DNA from: Gammaproteobacteria bacterium
GTDB lineage: Bacteria; Pseudomonadota; Gammaproteobacteria; SZUA-229
Assembly (NCBI GenBank): GCA_029881795.1
Contig: JAOULX010000003.1
Location: 1 to 64,000 of the forward strand
Direction of reading: 5' to 3'
Length of the DNA: 64,000 bases
Shown piece after piece: positions 9,338 to 18,001 of the stretch. Made by a program: the position numbers and the translations under genes. The notes beneath the pieces are model-generated. The model did no database searches. It saw nothing but the letters and a program-made list of their open reading frames with translations, and was not told where the DNA came from. Each line of letters opens with the position of its first letter. Positions within the stretch are counted from its first letter, which is position 1.

Positions 9338-10713
9338 TTCTTTTCCAGCTGCTCAATCCGTTCAAGTACGGATTTTTCATCGAAATAACTGCTGCTGTTA
9401 TCTGCCAGCGATGAGGCTTTCTTATAATAACTCAGTGCCGCTTCGGGTTGCCCTAGCTTATCCAGCATCACCGCCAGATTAAAGGCATAATCAGCTCTCG
9501 GCTGTAATGCAAAAGCATTGAAAAACGACTGCTGCGATTCTTTTATCCGGCCTTGCTTTTCGTATAGTAAACCAAGACTGAAATGCACGTGCGCTGCAGA
9601 AGGATTGTCTCTCAGCAATAGATTCAAGCCTGATTCATCCGCTGCAGACAGATCTTTATTTGTCAGATCGACCAGCGCTGAACGGGCAATACTGTCATCC
9701 GGATAATAACGTAACAACTGCTGATAATATTGTCTGGCGGTGGCTGCATGGCCAGCAATCACGGCTATTGCTGCACGCCCTAACAGCGCATCACGCTGTT
9801 TATTATCACGCAACAATACTTGCTGATATATTTTATCGGCCTCGCTATATTCCGCAGACTGATAGTGACGGTATGCTTTAGTGACTAATAAGGATATCGG
9901 ATCAGTTTTCTGCTGCTTAACGATAGCTATTTTTTTCGGTTTTGTTTCTGCTCTGCTGCGGATCTTGGTGGTCGTTTTTGCAGTGCTGTTTTTATTCTCG
10001 ACAGCTTGTATATTTGCGCTGACAGGCTTGGGCTTTGTCTGCTGTCCGGGTGAAGTTTTATTATTCTGTTGATTTTGTGTCTGCAAATTCTGCGCAGAAG
10101 ATAAAGGTCTGAAAACAGGTTTTGCCGAGTTATCCAGCAGCTCTGCACTATAATACAAATAGCTGGCTACAAAAAACAGCAGTGCTGCAAACACATACAT
10201 GCCGTAATGCATCATGCGCTGTGTATTGCGATAACGCGACTGATTCACCGCAAGAATTTTTCTGGCATCAGCCGGGTTATACTCCGGCAACGGTCTGCCT
10301 GCCCCCGACAACTCGCTTACTGCCTTATCTATTAGCGGCGCATGCTCTGATTTGTCTGCAGGCATCTGTTGCTGCGCATTATTATCGCCACTGCCAGCAT
10401 CTAAAGCGAGTCCCGACACTGATAATGAGGCTGACTCAATCGCATCGTTATCCGCCAATTCGACCGAGTCATCATCCACGATTTCATCATCTGGCAAATA
10501 CAGTTCTAACTCTTCTTCGCTATCGACCTGATCTGTCTGCACTTCTTCAGCTGCTGCCGGATCCTGCAGCAGCAGCGCTTCATTGACTTCAGGCGTTTCA
10601 TCAGCCAGCGCTGTTTTTTCAGACTCGAGATTTTGCCTGCTATTAGCAGCATTCAGGTCTGATTTCTCTTTATCCTCAGCGGCTTTTTTTAATGCCTCTA
10701 GCAACAGACTCAT
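9334..10713 (-). CDS. mshN: TPR-containing pilus biogenesis protein MshN
   Basis: 459 residues. The N terminus MSLLLEALKKAAEDKEK is the signature of MshN/TPR pilus proteins. A long acidic, low-complexity cytoplasmic stretch follows (residues 30-140), one membrane helix at about 169-188, a Gln/Lys-rich linker and four or five TPR units from about 260 to 445. It lies 2 bases after mshL and overlaps mshE. The likely role is periplasmic scaffolding of secretin and platform. Confidence 0.88.
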   Translation of the reverse strand: MSLLLEALKKAAEDKEKSDLNAANSRQNLESEKTALADETPEVNEALLLQDPAAAEEVQTDQVDSEEELELYLPDDEIVDDDSVELADNDAIESASLSVSGLALDAGSGDNNAQQQMPADKSEHAPLIDKAVSELSGAGRPLPEYNPADARKILAVNQSRYRNTQRMMHYGMYVFAALLFFVASYLYYSAELLDNSAKPVFRPLSSAQNLQTQNQQNNKTSPGQQTKPKPVSANIQAVENKNSTAKTTTKIRSRAETKPKKIAIVKQQKTDPISLLVTKAYRHYQSAEYSEADKIYQQVLLRDNKQRDALLGRAAIAVIAGHAATARQYYQQLLRYYPDDSIARSALVDLTNKDLSAADESGLNLLLRDNPSAAHVHFSLGLLYEKQGRIKESQQSFFNAFALQPRADYAFNLAVMLDKLGQPEAALSYYKKASSLADNSSSYFDEKSVLERIEQLEKK

Positions 10714-10715
10714 GT

Positions 10716-12305
10716 CTATTCAACCTTAACATCTTCAGCTTCAAACTGCGGCAGGTGGGATTTAAATCCGGCTAGGTCTGCATTGATGTCTGCCTGCCTG
10801 ATAACTTTAGGGCGAATAAATATCACCAGTTCTGTTTTTGAATGACTGTCATTTGAGTAATTAAATAACGGCCCTATAATCGGTATCGCTGAGATATACG
10901 GTATACCCGAATCACTCTCATCCAGCGTGTCTTGCATCAACCCACCGATGATAGCCACATCACCACTGCTTATTTTAAGAATGGATTCGACTTCACGAAC
11001 CTGTATTTCCGGTATTTCACTGATAACACCGGCATCGGCCAGATCAGGATTGGGGTCATTCACATAGTTAATAATTCTGGAGATGGTCGGACGCACATTG
11101 AGTGTAATCTCATCTTTCTCATTGATATAAGGCGTCACCTGCATCACGATACCGACCGGTACACTGTGGATTTGAGAGGTGAACACTTTGGTTGTCAGGT
11201 TATTGTTATCCGTTGTTGAATCGACTTTAATCGAAAAATATACCCGGTTATCCACCACCTTCAAAATAGCCGTCTGATTATTTATTGCCATGACTTTTGG
11301 CGTAGACAGTACTTTTACTTTGCCAAATGACTCCAGCATTCTGACTGAACCATCGAGCGTTCCCAGCGACGATGTGCTGTTGGTAATAGTGCCGGTAAAA
11401 AATGGCGCGGCACCCAGATTTGCACCGGTAAGACTTTGCGAGAAAGTATTGTTACCGCTGTTGCTGACTGAGTTCCAGTCAATACCAGACTGGAACTCAT
11501 CTGTTAAACTCACTTCAGCAATCGTTGCTTCAATCAGCACCTGACGTTTTGCGCTGGACATCACCAGATCAATATATTCCTGAATAACCTTGTGCTGCTT
11601 GCTACTGGCCTTGACCGTGACCAGACCTGATTCTTTATTCACCAGAATCTGGTTAGAGTCTTCAGGCTGCTGCTTTTTATCACCATCATCGGTATCTTTT
11701 GCAATAATCTTTGCAATATTTGTACTCAGTGTTGCCCAAAACAGATTATTGGTCTCACTTTTAACTTCAGTCAGCGAATTATTACCGGTTGCACCAGCAG
11801 TAGCTGAACCGGTTGATGCAATTTGCGTTGAAATCAGATTATCACTTTTGGTCTTACGTTCAATATTGACGTAATCGATTTTATAACTCCGTAAAAACGG
11901 CTGGTCCGCGCGGATAATGAGCAAGCCTTCTTCAAGGCTGTACCGAACTGGAACCTGTTCGGCTATGCGCGCCAGAATCTGTTGCAGAGTCTGATCGATG
12001 GCATTTAATGTAACCTTGCCTTTGATATCCTGAAAAATATCAATATTTATTTTTGCATCACGCGCCAGCGCAAACAACAATGAAGCCACATCAACATCAT
12101 TAACAACAACGGTATAGGTTTCTGTTTCAGCGATAGCAGCAGGCTCGGGTAACACCGGCACTTCACTGACCAGCTCAGGAATATTCTGCGCCGTCGGTCT
12201 GATGGCATCTTTGCCAATATGCCCTTTCACACTCAATGGCGATCTTGAAGGTGAACAGGCAATAACAAGCAGTATTGGCAGCGTGATTAGTAATTTATTC
12301 TTCAT
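10716..12305 (-). CDS. mshL: Pilus secretin MshL
   Basis: 529 residues. A lipoprotein signal with lipobox VIAC (C17) is followed by an N-terminal secretin-associated repeat (VVNDVDVASLLFALARDAKINIDI) and the conserved C-terminal secretin core (VPVGIVMQVTPYINE, EIPEIQVREVESILK, VAIIGGLMQD, PIIGPLFNY, ELVIFIRPKVI). It forms the outer-membrane gate for the pilus. A Thr/Ser/Asn-rich segment near residues 150-185 varies in this family. It sits 20 bases downstream of the mshM gene. Confidence 0.93.
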   Translation of the reverse strand: MKNKLLITLPILLVIACSPSRSPLSVKGHIGKDAIRPTAQNIPELVSEVPVLPEPAAIAETETYTVVVNDVDVASLLFALARDAKINIDIFQDIKGKVTLNAIDQTLQQILARIAEQVPVRYSLEEGLLIIRADQPFLRSYKIDYVNIERKTKSDNLISTQIASTGSATAGATGNNSLTEVKSETNNLFWATLSTNIAKIIAKDTDDGDKKQQPEDSNQILVNKESGLVTVKASSKQHKVIQEYIDLVMSSAKRQVLIEATIAEVSLTDEFQSGIDWNSVSNSGNNTFSQSLTGANLGAAPFFTGTITNSTSSLGTLDGSVRMLESFGKVKVLSTPKVMAINNQTAILKVVDNRVYFSIKVDSTTDNNNLTTKVFTSQIHSVPVGIVMQVTPYINEKDEITLNVRPTISRIINYVNDPNPDLADAGVISEIPEIQVREVESILKISSGDVAIIGGLMQDTLDESDSGIPYISAIPIIGPLFNYSNDSHSKTELVIFIRPKVIRQADINADLAGFKSHLPQFEAEDVKVE

Positions 12306-12325
12306 ATTCTGCTTTATCTCTCCAT

Positions 12326-13699
12326 CTAAATATAATCAGATGATATATCGTCCAGCTCTCGGATAAAGGCACTACCCAGTTGCAATTCTGAGCTGATTTC
12401 ATTCATAGACCGTATCGCAACGCTATATTGTCTGAATTGACCGTACAATACACCGTAGAACACCTGCCCCTGCTTACTGCTCTGGTAAACATAAATATTA
12501 TCAATCAGTTTACGCTGCTGCATCTTCAGCAAAAAATCTGACAGCGCTGGCATCCGGTCATCTTCTAACAGCATCAGCTGCACGCTGTAGCGAAAATCTG
12601 ATTTATTTTCGAGCCAGCTTGCTGTTGCCTTCAGCCTTTGATGCAATAAAATCCGCGGTTCATCTGATTTTAGTCGCTGCGCTACTCCAGCGCTACGCTC
12701 AACTGTTTCATATTTGTATCTATTTCCGCTAGTTACGCTGTCTTTATCACTTATTTCCTCAGTTTTCCCCTCTAAGCTCAGAATTTCAGCAGAAGGATCT
12801 TCGACGCCTCTTAAAAACCAGCCGGCTGCCATCGCTGCTGAAATTAAAACCATCGGCAAAGCGTATCTAATAATGCGCGGGAAAAACGGCAGCAGATACT
12901 GACTGTCTTTAGCTGCCAATTTGATATATTTTGTCTTTACCTGATCACTGCCTTCAGCATACGCGGCCAGTAAAACTTTATCGGCTAAAATATTAATTCG
13001 TCGCGACAAACCCTGTGAGTATCTTGAAATGGCACGGGCATGTTCATCCGAAAACAAATCTGCACCTTTATAACCGGCAGCCCGCAACCTGAAATTGAGA
13101 TAACTCTGAATATTTTTTTTATCAAACACATCAAGTGAAAAGTGGTGCGAGATTCGCTCTTTCAGCTGTCGTATTTCCTGCCTGGACAAATTTTCATCCA
13201 GCTCTGGCTGACCAAACAAAACGATTTGCAACAGCTTATGATGGTTAGTTTCGAGATTACTCAGGAGCCTGATCTGCTCTAGAGTATCCAGCGGCATGCC
13301 CTGAGCTTCTTCTATAAAAACAACTACCTGACGCCCACTGGCATGGATTTTAAGCAAATGATCCTGCAGCATCTGCATGACTTTGGATTTATCATCGCTC
13401 TGCTCTACCGGCAGTTTCATTTCCATCGCGATGACATGCAAAATTTTCTCTGGCGATAAGCTGGGGTTTGCCAGATAGACAATCTCAACTTGCTCTGGCA
13501 GGCGGATTTCGAGCATCCGACAGAGCATGGTTTTACCACTGCCAACCTCACCTACTACCTTAATAATCCCTTCGCCCTGAAGGATGGCATATTGCACCGC
13601 GGCAAGAGCAGCACCACGGTTACCGCCTTCGTAAAACAGACTGGTATCCGGTGTAATTTTGAAAGGAGAGCGCTCTAACCCAAAATGCTTTAAATACAT
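12326..13699 (-). CDS. mshM: MshM-like AAA ATPase with C-terminal SPOR-like domain
   Basis: 457 residues from the ATG at 13699, preferred because AAGGAG lies 4 bases upstream; an in-frame ATG at 13726 lacks a good site. An ExeA/MshM AAA domain occupies residues 1-270: SPFKITPD, Walker A GEVGSGKT at 50-57, Walker B VVVFIEEAQG. A membrane helix near 285 (ALPMVLISAAMAAGWFL) leads to a C-terminal domain with SPOR-like features (RYSVQLMLLE, FYGVLYGQF, SAFIREL). SPOR domains bind denuded glycan, so this may anchor pilus assembly to peptidoglycan. It appears to be the first gene of the pilus operon. Confidence 0.85.
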   Translation of the reverse strand: MYLKHFGLERSPFKITPDTSLFYEGGNRGAALAAVQYAILQGEGIIKVVGEVGSGKTMLCRMLEIRLPEQVEIVYLANPSLSPEKILHVIAMEMKLPVEQSDDKSKVMQMLQDHLLKIHASGRQVVVFIEEAQGMPLDTLEQIRLLSNLETNHHKLLQIVLFGQPELDENLSRQEIRQLKERISHHFSLDVFDKKNIQSYLNFRLRAAGYKGADLFSDEHARAISRYSQGLSRRINILADKVLLAAYAEGSDQVKTKYIKLAAKDSQYLLPFFPRIIRYALPMVLISAAMAAGWFLRGVEDPSAEILSLEGKTEEISDKDSVTSGNRYKYETVERSAGVAQRLKSDEPRILLHQRLKATASWLENKSDFRYSVQLMLLEDDRMPALSDFLLKMQQRKLIDNIYVYQSSKQGQVFYGVLYGQFRQYSVAIRSMNEISSELQLGSAFIRELDDISSDYI

Positions 13700-13703
13700 A
13701 TTT

Positions 13704-13709
13704 CTCCTT
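13704..13709 (-). promoter_or_regulatory. Ribosome binding site fixing the mshM start
   Basis: On the minus strand AAGGAG lies 4 bases before the ATG at 13699. It is a near-perfect anti-16S match and is why the shorter mshM start was chosen. Confidence 0.75.
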
Positions 13710-13827
13710 GAACTCATAGCAACCATTTGCCGCTCTTCCGCAAAGCGCTGCCACTGCTCTTTAAATGATTTACAATACGCGTAATTTACACTATCAACTT
13801 GCCCTCGTCAGAAGATATTATTTAAAT

Positions 13828-14292
13828 ATGTTACATATTGCCTTATTTGAACCGGAAATCCCGCCCAACACCGGTAATATTATCCGGCTCTGTGCCAATA
13901 CGGTCTATCAGCTGCATTTAATTCACCCGCTGGGCTTTGATATCAATGATAAACGGATGCGCCGGGCCGGTCTGGACTATCACGAATGGGCAAATATTTC
14001 CCATTATGAAAATCTCGCTGAATTCCTGGCAAAGCAGCAAAACAACCGGATCTTCGCCTGCTCAACCCATGGCACCGCAAGACCCTCCGATACCCATTTT
14101 GAAAAAGGCGATGTCTTATTGTTTGGACCTGAAACCAGAGGCTTACCGGCAGATCTGCTACAATCTTTAGATCAGCAGCGGGTTTTACGCCTGCCAATGC
14201 TGGCCGGTTCACGCAGTATGAATTTATCTAATTCAGTGGCTGTGATGATTTATGAATCGTGGCGACAACTTGATTTTAAAGGCGCAATATAA
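13828..14292 (+). CDS. trmL: tRNA (cytidine/uridine-34-2'-O)-methyltransferase TrmL
   Basis: 154 residues, matching the ~157 usual for TrmL, a SPOUT methyltransferase that modifies the wobble ribose of leucine tRNAs. Seen: N-terminal [22 protein letters not shown], the knot motifs [11 protein letters not shown] and [19 protein letters not shown] longer in-frame start at 13765 exists, but the conserved protein begins at the ATG at 13828. It is divergent from the pilus operon and followed closely by a barrel protein gene. Confidence 0.95.
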   Translation: MLHIALFEPEIPPNTGNIIRLCANTVYQLHLIHPLGFDINDKRMRRAGLDYHEWANISHYENLAEFLAKQQNNRIFACSTHGTARPSDTHFEKGDVLLFGPETRGLPADLLQSLDQQRVLRLPMLAGSRSMNLSNSVAVMIYESWRQLDFKGAI

Positions 14293-14312
14293 AAACTATA
14301 AGGAAACAAGCA

Positions 14313-14861
14313 ATGATTAATAGCATAAAAACGGCGTATGCCACTCTTCTAATTCTAATCAGTATTTCTGCCGCGCAGGCCAACGCTTTTGATAACCTGA
14401 ATCTCGACGCATACAATGGCCAGACCTATATGGAAGGCGTTGCAGAAACAGATGGTACCGCTTCATTAACTGGCGTACATTTTGTGACTTATGCTGGCAA
14501 CTCACAATCACAAATCAAGCCTTATTTTGGCGGCGGCTTAGTTTATGTAACCTTACCTGATCAGGACGATACTTTTCTCGCCCTACATGCTATCGCCGGT
14601 ACAGACTTTAAGCTCAGCAGTTTTCTGGCACTGAATTTTGAGGCCGGGATTGATTTTGGTGAAGAGCTCATCAGCGATGATGAAAATGGCACACCGATTA
14701 ATGACAATCAGGTCGATTACAGTTTTGCAGCCGGTGTAAAAATTGATTTTAGTTCATCGTTTTATCTGAAAGGTTATGTTCGCTACCATGCCTTTGATGG
14801 TGTCTTTTTACCCCCCACCGACGTTGTTTTTGCCGGTGTCAGGGCAGGGATTTCCTTCTAG
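14313..14861 (+). CDS. Small outer-membrane beta-barrel-like protein
   Basis: 182 residues with a signal peptide (cleavage near AQANA) and alternating-hydrophobicity strands ending in an aromatic residue (VRAGISF), as in OmpA/OmpW-size barrels. AAGGAAAC upstream supports the start. It is 20 bases after trmL, so co-transcription is possible. The specific family is not recognised. Confidence 0.7.
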   Translation: MINSIKTAYATLLILISISAAQANAFDNLNLDAYNGQTYMEGVAETDGTASLTGVHFVTYAGNSQSQIKPYFGGGLVYVTLPDQDDTFLALHAIAGTDFKLSSFLALNFEAGIDFGEELISDDENGTPINDNQVDYSFAAGVKIDFSSSFYLKGYVRYHAFDGVFLPPTDVVFAGVRAGISF

Positions 14862-14869
14862 CAGACTAG

Positions 14870-15880
14870 CTAAATACTTTCTGACCGCAAATCGCGTGAC
14901 AGCAAATCACTGACGACTTGCTGCGGTTTCATATCGTGATAGAGAATATTATAAACCTGTTCGATAATTGGGCACTCAATGGCGTATTTCAGCGCCATTA
15001 AGTGCGCCTCTCTGGCTGTTCTCACACCCTCAACAGACTGACCAATCTTTTCTTTAGACTCATCGGCCGATAAACCTGCCGCCAGATTAAGACCCATCCG
15101 TCGATTACGCGATTTATCATCAGTGCACGTAAGTACCAAATCTCCCAGCCCAGCAAGCCCCATAAAAGTTTCTTTCTCACCGCCCAGTTTAAGGCCAAGC
15201 CGCATGATTTCAGCCAGCCCGCGGGTGATTAAAGCCGCTCTAGAATTAGCCCCAAAACCCAGACCATCCGAGAGCCCGGTGGCTATGGCCAGTACATTTT
15301 TTAACGCACCTCCTAACTCGACCCCGATAATGTCATGGCTGGTATATGCCCTGAATTTATCTGAGTGCAGTGCTCGCGCCACCTGTAACGCAAAGTCTTC
15401 ATTTTTAGCCGCCACTGTCACCGCAGTCGGCAGGTTTTCAGCCACTTCAACGGCAAATGTCGGTCCGGAAATCACCGCTTTCTGAGAAACTTCCGGAACC
15501 ACCTCATTGATAACCTGATGCAGCAATAATCCGCTGTCTGGCTCCAGCCCTTTGCTGGCCCAGGCGATTTTACTGTTCTGATTAAGAAAAGGTTTTAATT
15601 TATGCAGAAAATCACGATAAACATGGCTTGGAATCACTAACAGATTCAGATCACACGCCGTACAAGCCCGCTCAAGCGAATGCTCAATACTGATATTTTG
15701 ATGCAGCTCGACACCCGGAATATAACGCTGATTGATCCGCTCACGCTGCATATTGTTTAGCAGCTCAGTATCGATGTCCCATAATAAGACTTTGGAACCT
15801 GCCCGCGCCAGCTGCAATGCCAACGCAGTACCCCAGGAGCCCGCTCCGTATACCGCAACAGTATGAATAGAGTCCGACAT
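14870..15880 (-). CDS. gpsA: Glycerol-3-phosphate dehydrogenase [NAD(P)+]
   Basis: 336 residues. It reduces dihydroxyacetone phosphate to sn-glycerol-3-phosphate, the backbone for phospholipid synthesis. Seen: Rossmann motif VYGAGSWGTALALQLARAG, SGPTFAVEVAENLPTAV, the lysine-containing ALKNVLAIATGLSDGL, and GLAGLGDLVLTC. Its ATG overlaps the secB stop by one base (TAATG). Confidence 0.97.
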   Translation of the reverse strand: MSDSIHTVAVYGAGSWGTALALQLARAGSKVLLWDIDTELLNNMQRERINQRYIPGVELHQNISIEHSLERACTACDLNLLVIPSHVYRDFLHKLKPFLNQNSKIAWASKGLEPDSGLLLHQVINEVVPEVSQKAVISGPTFAVEVAENLPTAVTVAAKNEDFALQVARALHSDKFRAYTSHDIIGVELGGALKNVLAIATGLSDGLGFGANSRAALITRGLAEIMRLGLKLGGEKETFMGLAGLGDLVLTCTDDKSRNRRMGLNLAAGLSADESKEKIGQSVEGVRTAREAHLMALKYAIECPIIEQVYNILYHDMKPQQVVSDLLSRDLRSESI

Positions 15881-16341
15881 TAATGCGTTGTTTCTTCTGT
15901 TGCAGCCTGCTGTTGCTGCTCAAGATGCTGTGCGTATAACGCATCAAAGTTTACCGGTGCCAGTAAAAGCTGCGGGAAACCACCTTTGGTTACCAGATCA
16001 CTAATCGCCTCACGCGCAAAGGGAAATAACAAGTTTGGGCAATAACTACCAATCATGCCGGCCTTTTCTTCATCGTTAAAGCCTTCCAGTGTAAATACAC
16101 CGGCCTGATGCAACTCAACCAGAAACACCGTTTTCTGTTCATGCTGCGCGGTTACCGTAATCTTTAGAACAGACTCAATCACATTTTCAGCCAGCGCATT
16201 GGATTCAGTATTCAGCTGCACATTAATTTCTGGCGCCCAGTTTTCTTCCGAGAATACCGCCGGAGATAGTGGCGCTTCAAAGGACACATCTTTTAAATAT
16301 AATTTTTGAATTGCAAAGTTCTTCTGTGCTTGCTCACTCAT
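15880..16341 (-). CDS. secB: Protein-export chaperone SecB
   Basis: 153 residues, normal for SecB, the tetrameric cytosolic chaperone that keeps preproteins unfolded and hands them to SecA. Seen: FAIQKLYLKDVSFEAP, the VFLVELHQAGVF strand, and the conserved CPNLLFPFAREAISDLVTKGGFPQLLL block. The order here is rhodanese-trxC-secB-gpsA. Confidence 0.97.
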   Translation of the reverse strand: MSEQAQKNFAIQKLYLKDVSFEAPLSPAVFSEENWAPEINVQLNTESNALAENVIESVLKITVTAQHEQKTVFLVELHQAGVFTLEGFNDEEKAGMIGSYCPNLLFPFAREAISDLVTKGGFPQLLLAPVNFDALYAQHLEQQQQAATEETTH

Positions 16342-16371
16342 TTTTAACTCTCAATAATCTGATTATGACCG

Positions 16372-16797
16372 CTAACGAATCGACTGTCTGACCCAGTTAA
16401 CAATCTGATTTTTATCCAATGCGCCCGATGTTCTGGCAATCTCTTTGCCGGACTTAAACACTATCATGGTCGGAATACTTCTAATGCCCCATTGTGCGGA
16501 AACCTGCTGAGCGTTTTCGGTATTCAGTTTTAACAAACGGCAATCCGGCTCAAGCTCAGCAGCAGCGGCTGAAAAGGCCGGTGCCATCATCTGACATGGG
16601 CCACACCAGGAAGCCCAGAAATCCACCACTATTGGCAACTCATTTTTTTCAAGATGACGACTAAAAACTGAAGCGGACACTTCCAGTGGCATTGACTGAA
16701 ACAATGGCTCTTTGCATTTCCCGCACTGTGCGTCAGACGCATTACGATCAGCTGGCAGGCGATTTATTGCCTGACACGATGGACATACTAATTGCAT
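16372..16797 (-). CDS. trxC: Thioredoxin 2 (zinc-finger thioredoxin)
   Basis: 141 residues from the ATG at 16797; an in-frame start 8 codons upstream precedes the conserved MQLVCPSC. Two CxxC pairs at the N terminus (CPSC, CGKC) form the zinc site of TrxC, followed by a thioredoxin fold with active site WASWCGPC and the cis-Pro RSIPTM. It reduces cytosolic disulfides. It stands where many relatives carry glutaredoxin grxC between the rhodanese and secB genes. Confidence 0.93.
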   Translation of the reverse strand: MQLVCPSCQAINRLPADRNASDAQCGKCKEPLFQSMPLEVSASVFSRHLEKNELPIVVDFWASWCGPCQMMAPAFSAAAAELEPDCRLLKLNTENAQQVSAQWGIRSIPTMIVFKSGKEIARTSGALDKNQIVNWVRQSIR

Positions 16798-16839
16798 GAT
16801 AGATACCCGACTTGCTTGCAAACAGCGTAATTAAACGCC

Positions 16840-17265
16840 TTATTTTTTGCTGACCGGCATGTTCTGATTCTGCCATGCCATGATGCCACCCTGTAAATTA
16901 TTAACCGCTTCAAAGCCGGCTTTTTTCAGAGTTTTGCAGGCACTATAAGAGCGGCTACCGGAACGGCAATACGCAATGACACGCTTGTCTTTGTACTTAC
17001 TCAGTTCATCAAGCCGTGATTTAAAGTCGCTCAACGGAATGTGCACGGCATCTTTTAGATGACCATCATTAAATTCTTTGATTTCACGGACATCGAGAAC
17101 AATGGCATTGTCGTCATTAAGCGCTCTGATGGCTTCAAATGGATTAATCTGCACGATGCCGCTGGTAAAGCGTTCGAGCTCCATTTTGATAATCAGAAAA
17201 ACAATAACAACAACTGCAACATTTAAAAGAGCGTGATTGCTGACAAACTCCAGCATCTGATCCAT
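16840..17265 (-). CDS. Membrane-anchored rhodanese (YibN-like)
   Basis: 141 residues: one N-terminal membrane helix (about 13-28, VAVVVIVFLIIK) and a single rhodanese domain with active-site loop YCRSGSRS, so the sulfur-accepting cysteine is present. It resembles E. coli YibN, also next to secB. It lies immediately downstream of a putative persulfide-responsive ArsR regulator, so a role in sulfane-sulfur handling at the membrane is plausible (inference). Confidence 0.9.
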   Translation of the reverse strand: MDQMLEFVSNHALLNVAVVVIVFLIIKMELERFTSGIVQINPFEAIRALNDDNAIVLDVREIKEFNDGHLKDAVHIPLSDFKSRLDELSKYKDKRVIAYCRSGSRSYSACKTLKKAGFEAVNNLQGGIMAWQNQNMPVSKK

Positions 17266-17299
17266 AACGTAACCTGTTAATAAATTTTAAACAATTTAA

Positions 17300-17641
17300 T
17301 CAGGATTCAGGAAAAAGGCCCTGTGTACTACAAAAGACTTCCTGCATCATGCTGATTAAGCGTAATGTTCTGGCATCACCAACACGATAGAACACACGGT
17401 TTGCATCTTTACGCGATGCCAGAATCCCTTTATCCCGCAAAATCGCTAAATGTTGTGAAATATTACTCTGTGAGGTACCGACATTTTCCACGATATCCTG
17501 AACACTGATCTCACGATCACCTAAAGTACAGAGTATCTTGAGGCGAAGAGGGTGCGACATAGCCTTCAGTGAACGCGAAGCACGATCAATATCCTCTTCA
17601 CGCGTCATTAATTGTGGTGGGCTTATAACTTCTGCTGACAT
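17300..17641 (-). CDS. ArsR-family repressor, SqrR/BigR-like
   Basis: 113 residues from the ATG at 17641, preceded by AAGGA; an in-frame start 16 codons upstream is less likely. Winged helix with LKAMSHPLRLKILC, helix-turn-helix VGTSQSNISQHLAIL and wing RKDANRVFYRV. The only cysteines are C38 (end of the LKILC helix) and C104 (last helix). Their 66-residue spacing matches the dithiol pair of SqrR (C41/C107) and BigR (C42/C108), which sense persulfides. Metal-site ligands typical of ArsR/SmtB are not evident. The rhodanese gene follows after 34 bases. Confidence 0.85.
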   Translation of the reverse strand: MSAEVISPPQLMTREEDIDRASRSLKAMSHPLRLKILCTLGDREISVQDIVENVGTSQSNISQHLAILRDKGILASRKDANRVFYRVGDARTLRLISMMQEVFCSTQGLFPES

Positions 17642-18001
17642 ATTACATTCATCCTTACTACGTATTACCGCATCAATATTAGTAAACACAAATAAAATAA
17701 TAAAGTATTTCTTTCTTTTATTGTATTGTTATTTTCAAATATTTAATAAAAATCCAAATTATTTACATTACGTTACGTCATCAAAATTCAGATTCTAATG
17801 CGATTACTGGCCAAGTGATTGAAATTAAAGGAAATAACCTCGTTCTTTTAATTATTCTTTTTTTATAAATTTTAACCAGTCGTCGGCTATAAAAGGCGGA
17901 TAACAGGATAAAATCAAGCACTTTCTAGCCTAAAACAGATCGTTTACAATATGCAATATAATTCTGCACTCAATTTCTTAATTACTACTATAAATATATT
18001 A
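17642..18001. other. Divergent intergenic region, ArsR / envC
   Basis: About 360 bases, strongly AT-rich, holding the promoters for two divergent units. In relatives gpmI usually precedes envC; no remnant of it is visible. No clear operator palindrome was seen by eye. Confidence 0.5.

Noticed and set aside
10122-10586. Long plus-strand frame of 154 codons opposite mshN
   Set aside because: It lies wholly opposite a well-supported gene, with odd composition rich in His, Pro and Tyr.
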